Source: Trichostrongylus colubriformis
Lineage: Eukaryota; Nematoda; Chromadorea; Rhabditida; Trichostrongylidae
Direction: 5' to 3'
DNA: 64,000 nt
NCBI GenBank assembly: GCA_963978905.1
Contig: OZ022259.1
Location: forward strand, 52,160,727-52,224,726
The notes beneath the pieces are model-generated. The model was not told where the DNA came from, ran no database searches, and worked only from the letters and a program-made list of their open reading frames with translations. The translations under genes were made by a program, and so were the position numbers. Positions 25,101 through 37,100 of this stretch are shown in pieces (within the stretch, counting starts at the first letter, position 1; the number at the start of each line of letters is the position of its first letter).

Positions 25101-28100
25101 GATGCGGTGGATGAAGGCGTAGAATGGCTAGACGAGGAGACAGAATCTCGTGAGAGTCGACGTGGCGGTCGACAGACGGGTGCACGACAAATCCAACGCC
25201 TCCGACATTCCGCGACGGGATCTTCTCTCCACGGATAACAAGAGTCCCGTCCTTTAACTGGTTCTTCTGCTCTTTGTTTCTTGTAGCGCGATCACATGGA
25301 ACTTGATGCGAGTCGCAGCGTCGAGGAGAGCTTGGAGATCGGCGTTGGACGAGACTGTTCTGGCGTTGTAGGTGCAGAGCATGAAGCAGTCTGCGTGCCG
25401 TGTACGAGGTGTGTCGTCATTGTCCAGAATCCATGACGTCTCGCGCAACCCGAGATTTCTTCGCCTCCCCGGTTGTCGTACCGTCCGACGTCGGAGACGG
25501 CAGAGCCTGGTGTGCGGGGTACTGAGGCTGTTTTTCTGCTGGTTGAGCGTTTTGTTCCCTGGTGTCCTGACGAAGCGTTGCCAGCGCGTCCGCAAGCCCC
25601 TTCCTCAACCATCGAGACAGAGGGAAGGGGGGGGGGGGGGAGCCGCTCTTGGCTAAGACTTTACTCCTTCTCAGCATGGTTGAACCTGCCAGGAGCATTT
25701 GCCGAAGCAAAAGACTCCCGCTGTGCATCGCAGTCCAGTCCCATTGCCACCCACTCGCCACGATGAGGCGTCGGACCGTCGAGGGGTTAGTGGGAATAGA
25801 TAAGCGTAATTTTATTCAGAGCAATGGAGAAGCTAAGGGTTGCAGAAATAGCATGTCTCTTGTTGTTATTTCTTCGTTGTTGACTCGGTGACCGTTATAT
25901 TTCAAAATAGAAAGAGCGACAGTTTCAAAACTGATGAAATTTTTTTTGTTTTCTAGCTCGATTTTGGTATGGATGTGCAAATGCGCCTCCACACTGGTTA
26001 CATGTTTTACCTCAGGAACATACTCAGAAGCATTTTATAAAGAGAGTTCATCACAATTTACAGCCGGTTGCATCGTTATGCAAAGCACGTAGTTTGAAGG
26101 CATTTATCTGATAAAACGGAGCATTGTCGCGCCCATTACTGTGCAAGTGTGCCGCGGTAGGGGAGTGTTGCAGAATGAGAGAGGTGTTGCCTTCGAGGAG
26201 CGCAAATCTGATAAACGCCATTGATAGCGATGAAAACACAGGTAAAATTTGCGCTGTATTACTTGAAGTAACAATATCTTGAGGAAGCTACACATTTAAA
26301 ACAGTGTAGGTGAATGGATGGGTCACTGCATAGCAATGTCCTGCGATAACCATAAACGTTTTTAAGGCAAACTGGACGGAATACCTCTTCCTCACAGCAC
26401 CGCCTATTGTTCACCCATATATAGCTGAGGACCCAATTGTAAGGAGCCCAAGCGAAGAGTACATCGAAAAGTGAGGAGTGGTATTGCACGCCAAAAGATA
26501 ATATTTGGAAACATCCAAGTTTCCTCCGTACCCATTACAGGCTCAATGAAGTTCTCAATGAAACCTCGCCAAGAACTTTGACTAATTATGTAATGGTTCA
26601 GTATATACTACATTCGTTATCATTACTAGAAAAGAAGTATATTAAGTTGTTAGAGGTACGAGAACCAACGTTGAGGGCGGTCTCAATTTTCGTGCGGAGG
26701 AGACCTATGCGCATTCGAGAGATTTGCTGAGTACTGATAGACAGTAGCGGTAAAATATAATCGGTTTTCGTTTTTCTGATTCACCCTGATCAAGTATGTC
26801 AAGAGATCCAAAGTACGTACTTATCGTTAGAAGTGTCCGGCCGTGACATCGAAATTACAGCACTTGGCAATTTTTCTTGACAAAAAATAAGAAACGTCGC
26901 TTTGTTCTGTTCACAATTTCAGGTCACTTTTAAACTTCTGTTTATGTAAATGGCACGCTTAGCCTAAAATATTACGGCTAGTGCACGTAATGATAAAAAA
27001 ATCGTGTAAAGAGAGCGAAGATAGCAATTTTACGAGATAGCAACAAAGGCTGAATCCAGACTTCGCATAGCGATCTTGAGACTTCCCTGTGAGGAGTAAG
27101 AGTTTTTGCTGAAGGCACCCTTCAATATAGGGATCCGTCAGTTGTCAACATAATAAGCCAGTAGAGCTGGCTAGCTCAGGTATGAGGGCATGTAGCGGCG
27201 TGATAGCCACCATGGTGGTGCAATAAGGGTGCAGCTAAGGCAATGCTCATGGATCTATTACTACGAGAAGGTAAGTCGGCTAATTTTATCACCGAGAGGT
27301 GTACCCTTTAACGCTATGGGGAATGAGGAACAGGAACAAAAAAAAGGAAAATCTTGCCACACATTGTGTTAGAGCTTCTTCTGCTGTGCCAACGAGGTTG
27401 TTAGGTGGAATATTTATTAAATAATATTAATAAATATTCCACCTAACAACGTCGTCGGTACAGCAGAAGATGTTCTAACACAGTATCGGTGCCGAGGTTC
27501 TATGAAGAGAGAAGATGGAACTTTCTTGCCACACAGTTCTGACGGTCAGTAGAAAGATTTCTTAGTCGATTGGCCATCTTTTCATTATGGCATGCATTCA
27601 CTAGGAAAACCCAGCTGGAGCAGGCCCTTGCATTTACTCTACGCCTAATTTGATTGCAGCTGACCTGGAGAAAGACTTGGTATGCGGCAAAAGTAGACCG
27701 TTTGACAAGGCATTACAAGATCTTTCTAGCGTCTCTCTAGCGTAGTCCCGAGCCGTCACAGAGCTTGCTGTTCTTGCCCACTGTCGCCATTCGATCTAAT
27801 TCAAGGCATCCTCCGTCATGACCTTCACATCTATGAGATCGCCCTTCATAACGTCCCTCTACCTCTTCTTAGGAGCTCGGCTCTCTTGCGTTTAGATCTC
27901 TGACGTTTTCTTATAGAGCGGCTGTCTGGTCTTAGCAAGAGTTCATACCTTTGAAGTTGCTGTCGCGCCTTCTACTGGACAGTCTGCATAAATGTTTTCA
28001 ATCCTGACTTTGTCCAGTCGCGTCTAGACGCATACCCAACTCTACGTACTCATCATTTCAGCTACTGCACCTGTCTTACATTTATCTTTGTTGTGGGCTA

Positions 28101-31100
28101 ACGTTCGCTACCGTATAGCATTTCAGAACTCACCAGAACTATTCCCACGCTTTGCCACTGAGCGTTCCGGAGCGCCTTCGGTAGCACAAGATTCTTGTGG
28201 ACACCCTCGTCATATCATCCATACCGCGCTCATTCGGGCTTAAAACCTTTGAGTAGCTAGATCATTCCAAGGTGCCGGAAGTCTTCTACACTTTCGATGG
28301 TCTCCCCATAGCCATCCTTTATCGGTTTTGGGCATTCTTCAGAGCTTATAAACGGTCTCATTGACGATCAATCGAAATCCATTTTCGAATAGCCTGTCCT
28401 GTATTTCTGCGTTGAGTTCTTCTCAGTTTTACCCTACCACTGGATCGTCGTCCGGATACAGAGTGGTCTTCAGTGAAGTCTCTACGAGGGGCTTCACCAT
28501 CACATTTAGAGCGAGGAGGATGAGGAACGGGCTTAGGGCCTATCCTCTCAATCCACTCCTAGCGTAATATCTTCTTAATTTGACAACCTGTGCGGAGTGC
28601 ATACATCTGCCTTAGCTCGTCGTACACATCATTTATAAGGGCAATCAAACGCTCCGATACGCGGAGCTCTCGCGACGCGTTTCGGAGTGCCGGTACGGAA
28701 ACATGATCGAGGACCTTCTCGAGATCGAGTAATGCTAAGTGGCATGGTCGTCTCTTTCCTCGATACTTCTCCATCACCTGTCTGGATGTAATTGAGGATG
28801 GCGACGGGAGCGACTCATTGGTACTTGTAGCATTACATTGCACACACTTCTGCTTGAGGTGGAGAGCATGATACTAGTCCTCCACCTCTAGCGGCTACGG
28901 TGTTGATCGATTGAGCTACAATATTCCCAATTTTCTTAACGCTTTCTATGCATCTATCGGTGCCCCATCTGGACCGAATCTCTGACCGTGCACCGTGAAC
29001 CGCAGTGAGGAGCCTGTTTTCCATTTCACATTTCCTCATCAGACAGTATGATGTCCTTTTCACATTTACGAAAAGGTCATTTTACGAGCACATGTCTATT
29101 TCCGTTCGCCTGCCCACTAGGTAAACTTCTGAATCTCATTTTTAGAACATACTGCAGATGGCTAGGTCGTGTGCTGTAGCCAGATCAATCACATTTTCTA
29201 CATCACCACTACTGAGTCCCATTTCCCTGCCCGTTCATGCTCTCTAACCCTCTTCCATCTCTACAGACATGGCTTTCAGGTCGCCTGCTGCGATTAAGTG
29301 AACATTTCCTTACTAGTCTGATGGCTTCATCGAGAAACCCTCGTTTTCGGTTTTGACACCGCCAGCGTGCATTGCGTATACAGTTACTAGTTGGGCTAGC
29401 GCTCAGTACTGCGCGAATAACACAATAGAACTATGTAATGGGAAAATGGTCGATGTTGACTTTTTCCTGAGCATCTGTTTCAACATATAGGTGATAGATA
29501 TTAACCGATATCGAAGATATCAGCGCTGAGGAAGGTCACTACTTTTCAGAGGTCCAAATGATTGAGCGGTCGATACCTTTTGTTACAATGTTATCGACCA
29601 TCAATGTTTAGGAATGACATGGGTAAATCCACTAATTAGTTAATCTTCCGGCTGACGTGTTCACTATTGGGATTTAGATAGTTCGGGGATCCATATTTCT
29701 GGATTCAATTGCATCAAATGGTAGCAATTTGCCCATTTGTTGGGCATCTACTTCCTACATATTGGTGGTAGATCCATGTGCCAGTTATCGATGCTTATCG
29801 TTTTTGTAAACATGTACCACTATTTGGTGTTGCTGGCACAGCATGATAGAATATCATTTACTATAGCAGTCGTATAGTAGTAGTGAGCGGTGTATCGGAT
29901 TTTATCCCTTCCCCACTTCCTAATGCCCCTTATCAGCCCCTGTAAGCCGTTACCAGATTCGAAAGTCATCAGTAAGGCCTCCGTTCCCTGTAATACTTGT
30001 GAGTGTGAACATTCCGCTATTAGCCAGGAGAGCGGAACCGATTTGGCGATATTTGCCTTTTTACCCTCCTTATCAAATCTTATCGAACGTTATCTAGCTG
30101 GATCACCCACCATCAATGTCCCCATCCCACTCCGCAAACGACCTGTGAATATGAACCCTCCAGGATCAATGCGAAAAGCGGGAAGGATTCGACGACTCTA
30201 GCCTTTTTTCCGCTCCTTATAGAATCTTATTAACCGTTATCAATGCGGATCACCCACCATTAATGTCCCCGTCCCATAGCGCAGAACACCTATGAGGATC
30301 AACGCGAAAGGCGAAAAGACTTTGGTGACATTCGCCTTCAGACGCTCCTTATCAGCCCTTATCAGTTGCTATCACTTTCGGTCCACCACCGCTAGGGTCC
30401 ATTTACCACCCCGTACATCACTTGTGTTAGGTGTGTGCAGAATAAAAGCCAAAACGGATCACTTTTCTCAAAACGCCATAACTTCGCTCAGACACAACTT
30501 TATTTGTCTTAGAACCATTCGAATCTACACAACCCTGTCAACGATCTGGTAAAAAAATGTGTATTCATGATAAAATTCTGGATTACGAAAATTAATAAAG
30601 TCAACGATGGCATTTTCTGCATGCATAGAATCGGCCAATTTTTTTTCTGACGCAGGTTTGCATCGAGAACCAGGAAAAAAGTGGTAATCCGTCAGGGGTA
30701 GGTCTGGGGAATAAGGGGGTGAAGGAGAGTCTCGATGCCTAAATGCATCAGTTTCTGCCGGGTGTCTTGCGAAGTGTGGGATTTTGCAATGTTTTGCGCA
30801 CCCAGCAAAAACTGGCGCAGTTAGGCATCGAGACTCTTCCTCATTCCCCTTACTCCCCAAACCTATCCCTCACGGATTGCCACTTTTTTCAGGTTCTCGA
30901 TGCAAACCTGCGTCAGAAAAAATTCGCCGATATTATGCGCGGTAGAAATGCCATTCTCGACTTTATTAATTCTCGCAATCCAGCACTTGGTCGTGATGGC
31001 ATATTTTCTTTACCAGATCGTCGGCACAATTCTGTAGGTTCGAGTGGTTTTTATTTCGACAAATTAAATTGCGTCTGAGCGAAGTTATGGCCAGTTATGT

Positions 31101-34100
31101 TTTGGCCATTTATTCTGTAAACACCTAATATTTATGGTATAAACGAATGCTACGCACAAATCTGATCGCCGTGGAGCAATTCACAAACGGCTATTTCTCT
31201 GAAGCATTCAAGTCGCTCACTTCCTCAGTGATCAACATAAAACGCACTGAATTATTGACGTTCAGCCAATGAGGTCCTATCCTACTACATATATATAATT
31301 CGCTTAGTATGTCTGTGTGTGTGTGTGTGTGTCTGTCCGTCTGTCACGAAATTCATATCTCACCTCGCAGTAAAGCTGGGACCATGAATTTTACAAGTGA
31401 TGTGAGGAGTGGCAAGGGGACACTAATGGTGGTGGACCGAAAGTGATTGCAACTGATAAGGGCTGATAAGGAGCCTCGGAAGACAAATGTCGCCAGATCC
31501 GTTTCGCCTTTCGCGTTGATGCAAGAGCGCTGGCACTCATAAGTGTTTAGCAGGAGGGGCCAGGGACATTAATGGTGGGTGACTCGCATTGATAACGGCT
31601 GATAAGATTCGATAAGGAGCGTAAAAAGGCTAGAGTAGTCAAATCCGTTCCGCTTTTCGCACAGGTCGTCGAGCGTTCATACTCACAGGTGTTTTGCGTA
31701 GTGGGACGGGTACATTGATGGTGGGTGATTCAGCTCGATAACGGTTGATAAGATTCGATAAGGAGCGCAAAAAGGCCAAAGTCGTCGCATCCGTTTTGGT
31801 TTTCGCATTGATCCTGGGGCGCTCATACTCACAGGTCTCCTGCAGAATGGGACGGGGACATTAATGGTGGATGACCCGCATCGATAACGGTTGATAAGAT
31901 TCGATAAGGAGCGTAAAAAGGCTAGAGTAGTCAAATCCGTTCCGCTTTTCGTACAGGTCGCGGAGCGGTCATACTCACAAGTGTTTTGCGGGGTGGGACG
32001 GGGACATTGGTGGTGGGTGATCCACACTGATAACGGTTCTATTTACCTTTCGTAATCTATTTTACCTTTCGGGTTGATCCCAGAGCGTTCATACTCACAT
32101 AGTGTTTTGTGGAGTGGGACAGGGACATTGATGGCGGGTGATCCACATTGATAACGGTTGATAAGATTTGATGAGGAGCATGTGAAGGCAAATGTCGTCA
32201 AATTCGTTTCGCCTTTCGTGTTGATCCAAGAGCGCCGACACTCATAGCTGTTTAGCAGGGTGGACGGGCACATCTATGGTGGGTGTTCCAAATTGATAAT
32301 GGCTGATAAGATTCGATAAGGAGCGCGAGAAGGGAAATGTCACCAAGGCCGGTTCGCTTTTGCGGCTAACAGCGGAATGTTCACATTCGCAGGTATTGTA
32401 GGGTACGGGGACCTCAATGGTATTGTTGGGTACAAGGGCCTCAGTGATTCGAAATCGGCTCACAGTGGCTGATAAGGAACCGTTAGGAATTAGATGGGAT
32501 AAAATCCTTCACACCGCTTACTACTACTATATGATCGCTCTAGCAAAAGCGTCTGAGTCTCGGTGTCATTGGGTGAACACATTTTATGTTCTGATATCAC
32601 TCGCCGATGTATCGACCGCTGAACTGCATGGCGTTCCAAAAAATGGTGCATTTCTCTTGATACTGCGATCTACACTGATAGTCATGATACATCTATATTT
32701 GTGGTAGCAAAGCAAGCGTTTCTCTGGGAATCATTTTCTAATGCGGTACTGGCAGCACCACTGGGTATCGACCGCTAGACTACACAAAATTCCAAATAGT
32801 GAAGCATGTTTACGAAAACGATAAACATTGATAAGCGGGATATGGATCTACCATCAATGTGTAGGAATTAGATGCTCAGCAAGTGAACAAATTTTTTCCA
32901 ATCAATGCATTCGAATACAAAACTATCGATCTCCAAACTATCCAGACTCCCAATGATGACCTAAACCAGTTGGCTGGAGCACACTACTGCGCGCGATTCA
33001 TGTCGATAAAGTGCAAAATGGGTTCGATGCAAAGCGAGTGATGTATATTAATATCGAAAAGCTTTTTTTTCATCACGCCATCTTCTCTTCTTTTTTTCCA
33101 GTTCTATAGCTCAGCTGAAAGCAGAGGAAGGGAAATTTCGCTCAGTTCCATACATAACTGTGGACGTGCCGATCAAACCCATTTTGCACAATATTGCCAT
33201 GAATCGCGCGCAGTAGTGTGCGCCAGCCAACTGGTTCATTTTATTTTACGATCAGAATTAAGTCGAGATATTGTTAAGGCAGCGTTCATAGTTTTGGAAT
33301 TTGCGTTTTTGCGTTTTTGCGTTTTTGTGGAAAGAAGAATAGATACGTATCGATTTGCGTTTTTGCGTTTTTGCGTTTTTGCGTTTTTGTGGAAATGCGG
33401 ATAAAGCATTAGATACGTATCGATCTCCATGCCACGAAGAGACGAGAGGATTAGAGAAAGGAGAGTGTGGAATTCGCGTTTTTGCGTTTTTGTGGAAATG
33501 CGGAAAGGGATAAGATACGTATCGATTTGCGGAATTTGCGTTTTTGCGTTTTTGTGGAAATGCGGAATCGTGGAATTTGCGTTTTTGCGTTTTTGTGGAA
33601 AGAAGATTAGATACGTATCGATTTGCGGAACTTGCGTTTTTGCGTTTTTGTGGAAATGAGGTGGATAAGATACGTGTCGATTGCTTCGTCAGCGAACGTG
33701 GATGATAAGACAAAGCACTTTCTACACTGAAGGAACAGACTGATCTTATACATTGCTTTTTCAACAGTTTTTCCCTTCTCGTTCACTCTTTCGTACTCTC
33801 GATCATTCGTTTTTGATATGTCACTTTCGTCTGCTGTCACACTGTAGTGTGTCTTTGGGTGGCGTGCAAGTGTTCCGAACAGCGTGCAGGGAGTTCATGT
33901 CAGCAGTGCTGCGGAGAGTAATAACGATGAAATCAAGATTCTTGTGAGACTAAAAAGATGTAGTACGGGCTGTCACAGACCAGCCCCCCCCCCCTTCATC
34001 ATAGATCGTTTCTGCTTTCAGTGAGAATTTGTATCTAATTGAAGATGCCCTAACTTAATTATTTGAATTACAAGTTTTCCATCTTTATTACATATTTAGC

Positions 34101-37100
34101 TTTACGAGTATCTGCCTTTATTCTTCGACGCTTATCCGTGACATGAGTGGAACAGCTACGTAGCCAAGATCTTGAATAGGTAGTAAATCAATCCTCTCGT
34201 GAAGTAAGCCCACTCATGGGTGTCCTGACCCCACAGTAATCATCGGAACTCTTGCAACACACCCTTGCTAAGATGAATCTTCAATAACGTCTGACTTTTG
34301 TATAAGAAATTCTCAAGGAATGAAGTAGCAGACTTCTTCCGAATCGGTTCTAGTTCCGAATTGACAATCCATCTTAGCACAACCGTGTGACATTCGATTT
34401 TGGAGAGAAACTGTACTTCTCACAAAATTATGTCTATATCCCTGCACGAAAATGGCAGTTTTTCTTCAAAGTCGACTATAACCATTTATCAAATGTATAT
34501 AAGCTCTTATCCTTATATCCTTATTTATATAAGCTCTTCCCGAACTCAAGAAAATGAGAACAAGTAGCTCATCATCATCCGTTCAACCGCTCGCAAATGA
34601 TGAGCTGCGTGGAATGACACGCACCGCGCACGTGGCTTCCACGCTTTCCACAATTCCACATTTCCACAAAAACGCAAAAACGCAAATTCCACAATTCCGC
34701 ATTTCCACAAAAACGCAAAAACGCAAATTCCACAAATCGATACGTATCTACTCTACTTTCCACAAAAACGCAAAACGCAGTTTTCCTAATCGATATGTAT
34801 CTACTCTATTTCCACAAAAACGCAAAAACGCAAAAACGCAAATTCCAAAACTATGAACGCTGCCTAACGATCTCTCGTTGAAAGATAAGGCTTCTTGAAC
34901 ACTCATTTCAACCGGGAGTTAGCCGGCAGGAGGTTGGTGTACCGAACACTCACCTTCTCGAGCGTTTGTGCTACTTTCTGTGTTCAAAGAGATTTCCAAT
35001 GCTGACGCAGAGTTGCTAAGCTTATTAAGTCGCTGCGAAGAACATGGACTGACAGATTTCTCAAAGGCTGCTCAGATGTGATTACCGATTCACTAAAAAG
35101 GAAAAGATGTATCGTCAAAGCGGTCAGAAGACAAATAAAATAATTACCTTCATGTCTTTGGTGTGTGGCTGCCGTACGGTCCTTCGTACCACCTTACGGA
35201 CGCTAGAAACGTAATCTTAAGAATGTACTACTCAACTGCACCCCTGCTTTCGCTCAAATTCAAACAATACCAGTTGGCTGGCGCACACTCTGCGTGCGAT
35301 TCATGGCGATGTTGTGCAAAAAAGGTTTGATGGACACGATACAAATTCTGTAACTAATCCATTCTACGCAATTTGGCTGTCGAAACATCCCTTCGCAACT
35401 AGTACGCAGCACGAAATATATGCTGCTTAGCATTCAGTGCTTAAAGGCACATCGCGTGATAGGTCTTCGAATGACTGCTTTGGCTGGCCTTTGTTGAGGC
35501 TTCACGATGCATCCTCAGGGTGTTGTGCCTGCGTGAACACAACCAAGCCGCGCCCACTCAATCAAGTCACACCCCAACCTAGACGAACGAATTTCCAGTG
35601 TGAAAGCTGCCTTCATCATTGAGATGGCTGATTTATCTGATTTTCTTTTCTTATCGCAGGTATCCTTCTCCACATGAGCGCCACGTTGAAAATTCGTTCG
35701 TCGAGGGCCAGGTGTGCTCTGGCTGGGTGGGCGTGGCTTGGTTGTGTTCGAACAGACAAAACACCGTGAGTGCGCACCGTGCAGCCGCAACAAAGGTGCA
35801 GCCTGAACAGTCCTCTAAAGACCTACTCGCCCAAATAAAGTAAGCCACCGATCTGATTGTCGCCCCCTCAGTGGTTCCGATAATCTTGTCAGGGTGCTAT
35901 CGCAATGGGGAGGGGCATCCCACTGTGGACATAATTTTTACCTGAGCCTGAAGGGAGAAGATACCCCTTTTTCCTCCATTAAAGGCACCAGTAGGCATAA
36001 GGGAACTGAGATCTGGGAGTACATGTTTTCTGGAAACGAACCTTCTCCTTCAGAAGAGGTGTGTGTGGTGATAATGTGGTGAAAATCGCATTAAAAATAC
36101 GCGGCTTGGGGTCTTGTGACGACCCCGCAGCACGCATGTCGTTATGCGGTTATGGTCGAGCAGGCAGGATTTTGCCGAACATTCAGCACCCTGGACTACA
36201 TCACTACGTGATGCCGCTTGATAGAGGTAGCTCGTGAACATCAAATGCCTCTCGTCTTCACATTCATCGACTATAAGAATGCATTTGATTCTGTGGAACC
36301 AACCTATGTATGGAATTCGCTGGAGGAGCTGGGATTGGAAAGACGGTATGTATGCGCTCTACAATGGTGCTATACTGGCTGTACAACAACCATACGACCT
36401 TTGGTAAATGATCTCGAGGTGAAAATCGAAAAGGGAGATCGGCAAGAAGATCCGATCTCGCCAAACCTGTTCTCGGCATGTTTGGAGTCCGTCATACGTC
36501 GATGTGATTGGACTGATTTTGGTATTAATATAGATGGCAAGAAGCTAAATCATCTTCGGTTCGCGGATGAGGTGCTGATCACGCATGCGACAAGCGACGC
36601 ATCGGAAATGCTTAGCAGCCTCAACCGTGAGGGAGCCAAGGCGGGGCTCGCTGTCAACGTCGCAAAGACGAAGGTTATGCGGAACACGTTCGCTCCACCA
36701 GGCGTAGTGCACCTCAACGGGAATGCACTCGAGGAAGTAGCGGAATATGTGTATCTAGGCCGGTCTCTCAATATGAGAAACGATCTCAAGCCGGAGTTCC
36801 AGAGACGTCGAAAGGCAGGTTGGTCTGCATTCAATTGCATCAAGAGTGTGATCGACGACACCAAGGACATTGAACTCGAGTGGAGCTGTTCAATTCAACT
36901 GTGCTACCGGCACTGTGCTACGGATGGACCTGGACACTGACGGCGTCGATGCAAAAATACCTGGAGACGACACCGGCCGCTCGAACGGCGGCTGCTGGGG
37001 TTCAAGCTTACCCGGCAACGGCAATTTGGCCTGCACAACTCTGACATCAGAGCCATGTCTAGGGTAAAGGATGTGCTTGCATACGTCGACGAATAAAAAC

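Noticed and set aside
25254..25766. Several overlapping open stretches in both strands near the 5' end of RTE copy B
   Set aside because: Only the minus-strand frame from 25595 fits the endonuclease. The others come from GC-rich sequence.
7620..33240. CRISPR-like array suspected from regular repeats
   Set aside because: The repeating unit is about 146 bp and degenerate throughout, without short identical repeats and unique spacers, and the DNA is eukaryotic.
33258..33764. 168-codon open stretch on the minus strand and its mirror at 34554-34856
   Set aside because: The peptide is a repeat of [12 protein letters not shown] from the TTTTTGCG array and occurs in several frames. It is an artefact of the repeat period.
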